Made by a program: the position numbers and the translations under genes. DNA of 8,955 bases from an uncultured Prosthecobacter sp. (GTDB lineage Bacteria; Verrucomicrobiota; Verrucomicrobiia; Verrucomicrobiales; Verrucomicrobiaceae): positions 1-8,955 of the forward strand of contig CALDGV010000197.1 in NCBI GenBank assembly GCA_937941745.1. Reading direction: 5' to 3'. Of this stretch, positions 1 through 5,740 are shown piece after piece. Each line of letters begins with the position of its first letter. Position 1 is the stretch's first letter. A model generated the notes under the pieces. That model was not told the origin of the DNA, made no database searches, and saw only the letters and a list, made by a program, of their open reading frames with translations.

Positions 1-409
1 TCGCCCCGGCGATCCTGGCGCGCGTCATCTTGATGGAGGGGCCGGTCAGGCCGCCATTGGCTCCCGGGATCACGACAATCTGGTTTTCCCCCTTCTGATC
101 CACGGTGATGTAGGCGCAGCCGGTGACTCCGCGCACGGTGTTGAGGCTGCTGCAGTTGATGCCCTCACGCCGGAGATGGTTCCGGTAGTCCCGGCCGTCG
201 GGATCATCACCCAGGTTGCCGATGAACATGACCTGGGCCCCCTGGCGCACGGCTGCCAGCGCCTGGTTGCCGCCTTTGCCGCCAAAGCGCTTGTCCAGTC
301 CGCTGGCGGGCACGGTCTCTCCCGGCTGCGGCAGGTGTGCCACCTGGGCGATGTAATCGACGTTCAAAGAGCCGATGACGACGATGTTCGCTGCGGAGGG
401 GCGGGCCAT
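1..409 (-). CDS. rbsK: Ribokinase, PfkB carbohydrate kinase family (N-terminal part, truncated by window edge)
   Basis: The first 136 codons of a PfkB-family sugar kinase, read on the minus strand from an ATG at 409-407. It is open at the left edge. Ribokinase phosphorylates D-ribose at O5 with ATP in the cytoplasm, feeding ribose into the pentose phosphate pathway. Visible ribokinase features are the N-terminal GSLNVD strand (residues 13-18, sugar-binding Asn16 and Asp18), the PfkB signature 1 glycine loop GGKGGNQA (43-50), the FIGNLGDDPDG stretch (63-72) and the IPGAN motif (114-118). All fit RbsK better than fructokinase or adenosine kinase. The C-terminal anion-hole and catalytic GAGD region lies outside the window, so activity cannot be judged. 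The gene starts 40 bp after the stop of the kinase/TPR gene on the same strand and may be co-transcribed with it. The upstream sequence is pyrimidine-rich with no Shine-Dalgarno match. Substrate specificity within PfkB is an inference. Confidence 0.9.
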   Translation of the reverse strand, partial: MARPSAANIVVIGSLNVDYIAQVAHLPQPGETVPASGLDKRFGGKGGNQALAAVRQGAQVMFIGNLGDDPDGRDYRNHLRREGINCSSLNTVRGVTGCAYITVDQKGENQIVVIPGANGGLTGPSIKMTRARIAGA

Positions 410-449
410 GACGGGGTTGGGAGGGGAGGAATCGTCCGGGCAGGGACGA

Positions 450-3023
450 CTATTTCAGTTTGGCGAGGCGCTCCTTCGTCCAGCTCTGCCCTTGCTGGAT
501 CACTTCATCGCCGGGCATGAGGGCGGCCAGGCGCTCCCAGTGCTGGCTGGCCTGGGTGAAGGCGGCCTTGGCTTCTGTCTTTTTGCCGGCGGCCTGGCTG
601 GTGTGGCCCAGCACCCCATACATCTGCGCCAGCTGCACCTCCCACTGGCGGCGTTCCGGGCTCATGGCGGCCTGGGGATCCTTGCCGAGCAGCCCTTCCA
701 TGGCCTCCACCGCCTGCTTCACGATCGGCAGCGCGGCGCTCTCCTTGCCCATGTCAGACATCAGCTCGGCATATTCCCCGCGGGCCCTCGCCAGGAGAAA
801 GGCGTAGCGGGTGTTCTCCTGTTCATCGGCCAGAATCTCGTTCAGCAGTTCGATGGCATCCTGCTTCCGCTTCACGGCATCTCCTGGGCGGCCTTCATCG
901 CGGTCGAGCAGGGCGGTGCCGGAGTAGTTCCGGGCCAGCCAGTATTTCACTTCCGCCCATTCGGGCAGCAGCCGGTTCAGCTCCAGCAGGATGGGAATGG
1001 CCTGGGCGTAGGCTTCACGCGCCTCCTTGATGCCCACAGCCTTCACCAGCAGTTCCGCCAGCTCCGTGTAGGCCTCGGCCAGAAGCAGGGCCTGGTCCTG
1101 ATTGCGCGGAGAGGAGTTCATCACGAGCTGCCCCATCTCGGTGACAGCATCAATGAGCGTCGTCAGGGCATCCTGAATGCGTCCCGCCTCGCGCTGGGCC
1201 TGGCCTTGGGCGAACTTGGCGCGGGCGAGGAGGAATTTTTCATCCGCGATGAGCTCAGCGCCGATTGCCTGGGGATCAAGGATCTCCGCCACCTTGGACA
1301 GCGCCTTTTCCGCCTCCGGCAGGTCGCCTGAGTGCAGGGTGCGCCGGCCGTATTCCATGCTGGCGCGCGCGCTTTCATTGCGTGCCAGGCGGTTTTTGGG
1401 ATCAGCCGCCAGGCCGGCGGCCAGCGCCGGGGTGGCGTCCTTGAGCAGCTTCAGCGAAAGCTCGTGTTCGCCGCGATGCTCATGGATGTCCGACAGCAGC
1501 AGGCTGTAGCGGCCAAACCATTGTTGATAAAGGGAGTGCCTCGGGTCGGCGTTCTCCTGAAGCAGCTTCGCCGCCTGTTCACGGGCCTTGTCCAGAATGG
1601 TGAGCGCCGCCTCGTGGTCTCGGAGGCGCAGGTGGATCTGGCCGATGTTGCCGTAGGCCCGCAGCCGCTCCACGCCGAGCTTGGGATCCGCTTCCAGGCC
1701 GGGCAGGCCGCTCATGCAGAATTCCAGGGCGTCCTTGAGCTGTCCCTTGGAGAATTCCACGTCGAGCTGGTTGTTCGTCGGGGTCTGCAGGAGCTGGGTC
1801 AGGAACTGGTCCACCGCCGTCTGCGCATGCTGAAGGTTGGCATCGGCGGTCTTCTTCTCGTCCAGCACCGTGTCCCGCTGCCGGGTCAGCTCGGTGATCT
1901 GATCGTCGCGCACTTTTTTCTCCTGCTGGAGCACGACCTCGTTTTTGGCGATGATTTCCTCGTCCTTCTGCGCCCGCTTCAGCTGGCTGAAGCCATAAAT
2001 GCAGCTCACGGCCAGGCCGGCTGCCAGGCCCACGCTCAAGGTCTGCAGGGCACGGACCTTGAGGGCCTGCTTCTTGCGCTCCTGGACGGTCTGTTCGCGG
2101 GACTCTTCCAGCAGGTAGTCAGACTCCAGCACCTCGAATTCGCGCACCACCTCGCGCACATCGGACCATCGCGCCGCAGCGTTCAAGTCCAGCGCTCTCT
2201 CGATGATGCTGCGGCGGCGTTCGTCCCATTTGGACAAGGCTGCCGCAGGCCAGATGATCTTTGGCTGGGCTCGCACGGCAGCCAGCAGGGCCTGACTGTC
2301 CACGCCGTAGGCCAGGCCCGCCGCCGCCTTCTGCTGCACCAGCGCCATCTGCTCGGCCCAGGTGCGGCCGCCGCGGGGGAACTGGCCGGTCAGCAGCCGG
2401 TAGGCGATGACCCCGAAGGCATAGACATCCCAGGAAGGGCCGTAGCCCGCAAAGACGCCGTCCGGATTCTCTGCCTGCTCCGGGCAGAGGTGCATGAAAT
2501 GATCCGTCAGCTCCAGGTGATGGATGCCTCCCACCCAGCCCTGGGCGATGTCAGTGAGGCGGATGCTGGACTCGGCATCGTCCTCAAGCAGCACGTTGCA
2601 GGGCCGAAGATTGCCGTGCGGGATGCCGTGCTTGTGCAGCCAGGCCAGGGCATCCGCGAGCTGGTAGATGTGGTTCCAGGCCTGGTCAGGGGGCAGGCTG
2701 CCCTGGCAGAGGCTTTCGAGCGTCGGCGTCTGCCACTGACGGCGGCCCTGGGCATCCTTGGTGAGCACCCCCACCAGGGGCGTGACCATGTAATAGGGGC
2801 TTTTTTCGAAATTCACCGCCTCCACCGGCAGCACACCGCGATGATGCGGCATCTGCTGGATGGCCCGAAGCGCCGTGGCCAGGGCCTTCCGATTGATGGC
2901 CATGGAGGAAAACACCTTCACGGCGCAGGCCTTGCCGTGTGCGCTCGCCCGGTAAACGGCTCCGCAGCGGCCGCTGCCCACCAAATCCAGCAGTTCATGT
3001 CCAGCGATCTCGGGCAGGCTCAT
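450..3023 (-). CDS. Membrane-anchored Ser/Thr kinase-like protein (probable pseudokinase) with coiled coil and TPR-rich C-terminal half
   Basis: An 857-residue protein with ATG at 3023-3021 and stop TAG at 452-450. Residues 8 to about 295 have a Hanks-type kinase fold: glycine loop GSGRCG (16-21), AVK with Lys36, catalytic-loop equivalent HGNLRPCN (136-143), metal-binding Asp158 in a DIA triplet replacing DFG, CPE (180-182) in place of APE, and the helix-F motif DVYAFGV (199-205). The HRD aspartate is Asn138, and no acidic residue lies between 37 and 67, where the helix-C Glu belongs. This points to a pseudokinase or a very weak kinase. A single hydrophobic segment at about 325-345 is a likely transmembrane helix. 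It is followed by a charged, probably coiled-coil stretch (about 347-405) and an alpha-helical, TPR-like half (about 430-857) with repeated AxxxxxxA-type helices, suggesting a protein-binding scaffold. The kinase domain would be cytoplasmic and the TPR half on the other side of the membrane. Family knowledge: kinase-TM-TPR fusions are common in Verrucomicrobia and Planctomycetes. The partner is unknown. The gene is divergent from the DapA-like gene and is followed by rbsK. Confidence 0.9.
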   Translation of the reverse strand: MSLPEIAGHELLDLVGSGRCGAVYRASAHGKACAVKVFSSMAINRKALATALRAIQQMPHHRGVLPVEAVNFEKSPYYMVTPLVGVLTKDAQGRRQWQTPTLESLCQGSLPPDQAWNHIYQLADALAWLHKHGIPHGNLRPCNVLLEDDAESSIRLTDIAQGWVGGIHHLELTDHFMHLCPEQAENPDGVFAGYGPSWDVYAFGVIAYRLLTGQFPRGGRTWAEQMALVQQKAAAGLAYGVDSQALLAAVRAQPKIIWPAAALSKWDERRRSIIERALDLNAAARWSDVREVVREFEVLESDYLLEESREQTVQERKKQALKVRALQTLSVGLAAGLAVSCIYGFSQLKRAQKDEEIIAKNEVVLQQEKKVRDDQITELTRQRDTVLDEKKTADANLQHAQTAVDQFLTQLLQTPTNNQLDVEFSKGQLKDALEFCMSGLPGLEADPKLGVERLRAYGNIGQIHLRLRDHEAALTILDKAREQAAKLLQENADPRHSLYQQWFGRYSLLLSDIHEHRGEHELSLKLLKDATPALAAGLAADPKNRLARNESARASMEYGRRTLHSGDLPEAEKALSKVAEILDPQAIGAELIADEKFLLARAKFAQGQAQREAGRIQDALTTLIDAVTEMGQLVMNSSPRNQDQALLLAEAYTELAELLVKAVGIKEAREAYAQAIPILLELNRLLPEWAEVKYWLARNYSGTALLDRDEGRPGDAVKRKQDAIELLNEILADEQENTRYAFLLARARGEYAELMSDMGKESAALPIVKQAVEAMEGLLGKDPQAAMSPERRQWEVQLAQMYGVLGHTSQAAGKKTEAKAAFTQASQHWERLAALMPGDEVIQQGQSWTKERLAKLK

Positions 3024-3182
3024 TCAGCGCTCGCGGGGGTTGATGTCATGGTGGTTGGTGGAGTCTGGCGCTGCTGGGTGGAGCAATTCGCAGACCTGAG
3101 AAACATGATGCCGACGGCTTGTTGAATCAAGCCGGGCGAGATTTTTTTGCCAGCGTCCGTTTTCCTCCCAATCCCCCTCAGA
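3024..3182. promoter_or_regulatory. Divergent intergenic region between the kinase-like gene and the DapA/amidohydrolase pair
   Basis: A 159-bp gap between two divergently transcribed units, so it must hold the 5' leaders of both and probably both promoters. I see no convincing sigma70 pair on either strand. The best -35-like words (TTGAAT at 3122-3127 on plus, TTGATT on minus across the same place) lack a good -10 at 16-18 bp. There is no clear operator palindrome. A T7 run sits at 3142-3148. Neither flanking start codon has a strong Shine-Dalgarno sequence. The call rests on gene layout alone. Confidence 0.45.
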
Positions 3183-4103
3183 ATGAATCATTCCCGACCC
3201 CCTCTCCGCGGCGTTTTGCCAGTCTTTCAAACCCCCTGGCATGAGGATGAGAGCCTGGATGAGGAGACCCTGGCCAGAGAAATCGCCTGGCTCTACGACT
3301 GTGGCGCCCACGGCATCGTCATGGCCATGGTTTCGGAGACCCTGCGCCTGGATTCTGAGGAGCGTGAGCAGCTCGCTGAAGCGGCCTGCCGCCTGGGCCG
3401 CGAACGCGGTGCGGTGGTGATCAGCGTCGGGGCAGAATCCTCCAAGGTGGCTGAGCGCTATGCCCGCCATGCGGAAAGCGTGGGTGCGGATGCCGTGATG
3501 GCCATTCCCCCCGTTTCCATCGGCCTTGGAGAGGCCGAACTGCTGGCCTACTACCACCGCATCCTCCGGGCCATCCAGATCCCCGTCATTGTGCAGGATG
3601 CCAGCGGCTATGTCGGCAAGCCCATGCCCATCGCCATGCAGGCGCGGCTGCTGGATGAGTTCGGTCCCGAGCGGGTGCAGTACAAGCCGGAGGCCTCCCC
3701 CATCGGTCCCAAGCTCAGTGAGCTGCGCGATGCCACCCAGGGCCAGGCCCGGGTCTTTGAAGGCACGGGCGGAATCGCCCTGGTGGATTCATTCCGGCGC
3801 GGCGTGGTCGGCACCATGCCGGGGGCGGACCTGATTCGCGGCCTTGTGCCGCTTTGGAATGCCCTCGAAGCTGGTGACAGCGAGCTGGCCGACCGCATCC
3901 ATGGGCCGCTTTCAGCGCTGATTTCCATGCAGACGAGCCTCGATGGCTTTCTGGCGGTCGAAAAGCACCTGCTCAGGCGTCAGGGCATCTTCCCCAACAC
4001 CCTCGTCCGTGGTCCCGTGGGCTTCCGGCTCGACCCTGAGACGACTCGTGAGGTGGATCGCCAGTTTGACCGCATGATTCAAGCCGTGGAGGGCCGCCGA
4101 TGA
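3183..4103 (+). CDS. Dihydrodipicolinate synthase (DapA) family aldolase/lyase, not a true DapA
   Basis: A 306-residue TIM-barrel protein of the DHDPS/N-acetylneuraminate lyase family (usual length about 290-310). It begins RGVLPVFQTPWHEDESLDEE, the typical first strand of the family. Lys168 in QYKPEA (166-171) is the expected Schiff-base lysine. Other family marks are GAHGIVMAMVSET (41-53) and GTGG (194-197). Where DapA has YNxPxRTG this protein has QDASGYVG (138-145), so the proton-relay Tyr and the substrate-carboxylate Arg are absent. The GTTGE pyruvate-binding threonines are replaced by Met-Val before Ser51-Glu52. It therefore probably acts on another 2-oxo acid, as an aldolase, lyase or dehydratase, and not in lysine synthesis. 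The ATG at 3183 is chosen because family homology begins right after it. An in-frame TTG at 3147 would add 12 non-conserved residues. The stop overlaps the start of the next gene by 4 bp, so the two products probably act in one pathway. Confidence 0.88.
   Translation: MNHSRPPLRGVLPVFQTPWHEDESLDEETLAREIAWLYDCGAHGIVMAMVSETLRLDSEEREQLAEAACRLGRERGAVVISVGAESSKVAERYARHAESVGADAVMAIPPVSIGLGEAELLAYYHRILRAIQIPVIVQDASGYVGKPMPIAMQARLLDEFGPERVQYKPEASPIGPKLSELRDATQGQARVFEGTGGIALVDSFRRGVVGTMPGADLIRGLVPLWNALEAGDSELADRIHGPLSALISMQTSLDGFLAVEKHLLRRQGIFPNTLVRGPVGFRLDPETTREVDRQFDRMIQAVEGRR
4088..4093 (+). promoter_or_regulatory. Shine-Dalgarno site of the amidohydrolase gene, inside the upstream gene
   Basis: GGAGGG ends 6 nt before the ATG at 4100 and lies in the last codons of the DapA-like gene. 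It is the clearest ribosome-binding site in the window. With the ATGA stop/start overlap it supports both the chosen start and translational coupling of the two genes. Confidence 0.75.
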
Positions 4104-4942
4104 TCATTGATGTGCATTCCCATGCCTGGAACTTCCCTGGCGACTTTTCCGAAGACTTCATCACCCAGGCAGGCCGTGCCCGCCCCGGAGTGAAGGTGGA
4201 CATGAGCGCGACCTATGAGGCTTATCGCGCCACGGCACCGGAGGAGACCCGGACAATCGTCTTTGGCGGCAAGGCGAGACTCAGCGGACTCTGGGTGGAC
4301 GACCGCACGGTGGCCGCCTATGTGGCCCGTGATCCAGAACGTCTGATCGGCTTCATGGCCCTGGATCCAACCCAGGAAAGATGGCAGGACGAAATGCGCT
4401 TCAGCCACCAGGAACTCGGCCTCCGGGGCATCAAGCTCATGCCGATGTATGCCGGCTTCAGCCCCGATGACCTGGCTCTGGAGCCTCTCTGGGATTATGC
4501 GGAAAGGCATGGGCTGCCTGTGCTGCTGCACATGGGCACCACCTTCATCGCCCAGGCTCCGCTGGCCTTCACGCTGCCCCGCCTGATTGAGCCCGTGGCC
4601 CTTCGTCATCCCGGCGTGAAGATCATCCTGGCCCACCTCGGGCATCCGTATGAGGGCGAATGCGTGGTCACCATCCGGAAGCATGAAAATGTCTTCGCCG
4701 ATGTCAGCGCGCTTCATTACCGACCCTGGCAGCTCTACAACAGTCTCATGCTCGTGCAGGAATACGGTGTCTGGAACAAGCTGCTCTTCGGCACGGACTT
4801 CCCGTTCACGACCGTGAACGCCTCCATCGCAGGCCTGCGGAAGCTCAACGACATGCTGGAAGGCACCGCCCTGCCACGGCTCGACCTCAGCCAGATCGAG
4901 GCCATGATCCACCGCGACTCCCTGGCGCTGCTGGGCCTCTGA
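4100..4942 (+). CDS. Metal-dependent amidohydrolase (Amidohydro_2 / ACMSD-like TIM barrel)
   Basis: A 280-residue cytoplasmic enzyme of the amidohydrolase superfamily, of the length usual for Amidohydro_2 proteins. Metal-site motifs appear in order: HSH (His6, His8) after strand 1, GIKLMP with Lys112, LLHMG with His144 on strand 5, LAHLGHP with His179 and His182 on strand 6, and the terminal GTDFPF with Asp233 on strand 8. These are the ligands of a mononuclear or binuclear zinc/manganese site. Family members hydrolyse lactones or decarboxylate aromatic and 2-oxo acids (ACMSD, 2-pyrone-4,6-dicarboxylate lactonase, galactarolactone isomerase, 4-oxalomesaconate hydratase). The substrate cannot be read from the sequence. 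The ATG overlaps the TGA of the DapA-like gene (ATGA) and follows a good Shine-Dalgarno site. A hydrolase/isomerase step plus a DapA-fold lyase would suit breakdown of a sugar acid, lactone or ring-cleavage product, which is inference. The gene ends 7 bp before the convergent methyltransferase gene, and no terminator hairpin is visible between them. Confidence 0.9.
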   Translation: MIIDVHSHAWNFPGDFSEDFITQAGRARPGVKVDMSATYEAYRATAPEETRTIVFGGKARLSGLWVDDRTVAAYVARDPERLIGFMALDPTQERWQDEMRFSHQELGLRGIKLMPMYAGFSPDDLALEPLWDYAERHGLPVLLHMGTTFIAQAPLAFTLPRLIEPVALRHPGVKIILAHLGHPYEGECVVTIRKHENVFADVSALHYRPWQLYNSLMLVQEYGVWNKLLFGTDFPFTTVNASIAGLRKLNDMLEGTALPRLDLSQIEAMIHRDSLALLGL

Positions 4943-4949
4943 TTCCGGC

Positions 4950-5714
4950 TCAGCGCCGCACCCAGCGCGTGCCCAGGGCCACGCTCCACTGGTATTTGCG
5001 CGCATGCTCACGGATCAGGAAAGGCAGGTCCTTTTCCAGCACGAGGTCAAAGTGAGCGCCCAACGAATGTTTCAACCATTCCCTGGTCGATCCCTGAGGC
5101 CAGTTTCCTCGCGGGGTGAACTCCTCCAGCCAGGTGCAGGGCGTTGTCAGCACGAGCTGGCCTCCTGGTCTCACGAGGTCGGGCAGGCGCTCGATGAGCT
5201 TCTGCGGGTCGGTGAGGCGGCACAGCAGGTTTGCAGCATGCACCAGGTCAAACGAGCCGAGATCGGCGCGCAGGTTCATGGCGTCGCCCTGCTCAAACGC
5301 CACCCGTTCGCGTGGGCAGTCTGCCGGCACACGCGCAATCAGCGGGGTGCGCACATCGGCTTCGTCCAGCCTTTCGTAGGGTAGTTCCGAGGTGATCAGA
5401 GCCTTCGCTGCACCGATGAAGGCATGGCTGTAATCGATGCCCAGCACATGGCGGGCGTGGCTGGCCAGTTCAAAGCTCGACCGGCCTACGGCGCAGCCCA
5501 GGTCGAGCGCGGAAACGACCGGGCTGGAAAGGTCGGCCAGCTCCGTCACGCTGCGCACGGCAAACCCCAGCGCCTCGCGTGGTCCCCAGCTCCAGGGCAG
5601 CACCTCCTCGGCAGTGCCAAAGTGAAAGAGCAGGTATTCATCAAGCAGGCGGCGGGTTTCGTAGATGTTCACGTGGAGGAAGAATAGGGAGGGCGGTAAA
5701 AGGGCGAAAGGCAT
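4950..5714 (-). CDS. SAM-dependent methyltransferase resembling the OvoA C-terminal domain (putative 4-mercaptohistidine N1-methyltransferase)
   Basis: A 254-residue class I methyltransferase, counted from the ATG at 5714-5712. It shows motif I LDLGCAVGRS (70-79), the acidic end of strand 2 in GIDYS (92-96), FDLVHAANLLCRL (155-167), TPCTWLEEFTPRGNW (191-205) and a C-terminal block LIREHARKYQWSV (233-245). The opening YETRRLLDEYLLFHFG (18-33) and the PFLIREHARK block are ones I recognise from the C-terminal domain of ovothiol synthase OvoA, which methylates 4(5)-mercaptohistidine to ovothiol A. Here the domain stands alone, and the sulfoxide synthase part is not in the window. Start choice: ATG 5714 has GGAG at 5726-5723 with an 8-nt spacer. 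GTG 5672, without a ribosome site, would start exactly at the conserved domain. TTG 5744 would overlap the upstream stop (TTGA). The gene lies 26 bp downstream of the AddB-like gene on the same strand and is probably co-transcribed with it. Another small-molecule methyltransferase role remains possible. Confidence 0.85.
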   Translation of the reverse strand: MPFALLPPSLFFLHVNIYETRRLLDEYLLFHFGTAEEVLPWSWGPREALGFAVRSVTELADLSSPVVSALDLGCAVGRSSFELASHARHVLGIDYSHAFIGAAKALITSELPYERLDEADVRTPLIARVPADCPRERVAFEQGDAMNLRADLGSFDLVHAANLLCRLTDPQKLIERLPDLVRPGGQLVLTTPCTWLEEFTPRGNWPQGSTREWLKHSLGAHFDLVLEKDLPFLIREHARKYQWSVALGTRWVRR

Positions 5715-5722
5715 ACGCCTCG

Positions 5723-5726
5723 CTCC
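5723..5726 (-). promoter_or_regulatory. Probable Shine-Dalgarno site deciding the methyltransferase start
   Basis: Read on the minus strand, GGAG lies 8 nt before the ATG at 5714, and a second GAGG lies 3 nt before it. No such site precedes the competing GTG at 5672. This is why 5714 is preferred, although the conserved domain begins only 14 residues later. Confidence 0.5.
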
Positions 5727-5740
5727 GTGAGGTCGTCGCC

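Noticed and set aside
1332..3125. 597-codon open frame on the plus strand, antisense to the kinase-like gene
   Set aside because: It mirrors the kinase gene in a GC-rich sequence where stop codons are rare on the opposite strand. The translation is rich in Gln/His/Leu/Gly without any domain I recognise, while the minus frame has clear kinase motifs.
3142..3148. T7 run as a possible intrinsic terminator
   Set aside because: No GC-rich stem of useful length directly precedes it, and it sits in a divergent promoter gap where a terminator is not expected.
3147..3182. Upstream TTG start for the DapA-like gene
   Set aside because: It adds 12 residues that do not resemble the family, has no ribosome site and follows a T-run. 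ATG 3183 places the conserved first strand at the expected distance.
3024..3557. 177-codon minus-strand frame ending right before the kinase ATG (TGA then ATG)
   Set aside because: Most of it lies antisense to the DapA-like gene and its protein has no recognisable features. The tight junction looked like an operon but appears accidental.
3183..4103. Lysine-pathway DapA
   Set aside because: The Schiff-base lysine is present, but the Tyr/Arg loop and threonine pair of DHDPS are replaced and the neighbour is an amidohydrolase, so a dapA symbol would be misleading.
4079..5011. 310-codon minus-strand frame opposite the amidohydrolase gene
   Set aside because: It overlaps the real amidohydrolase, which has all its metal-site motifs, and also collides with the methyltransferase end. 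The composition is typical of a shadow frame.
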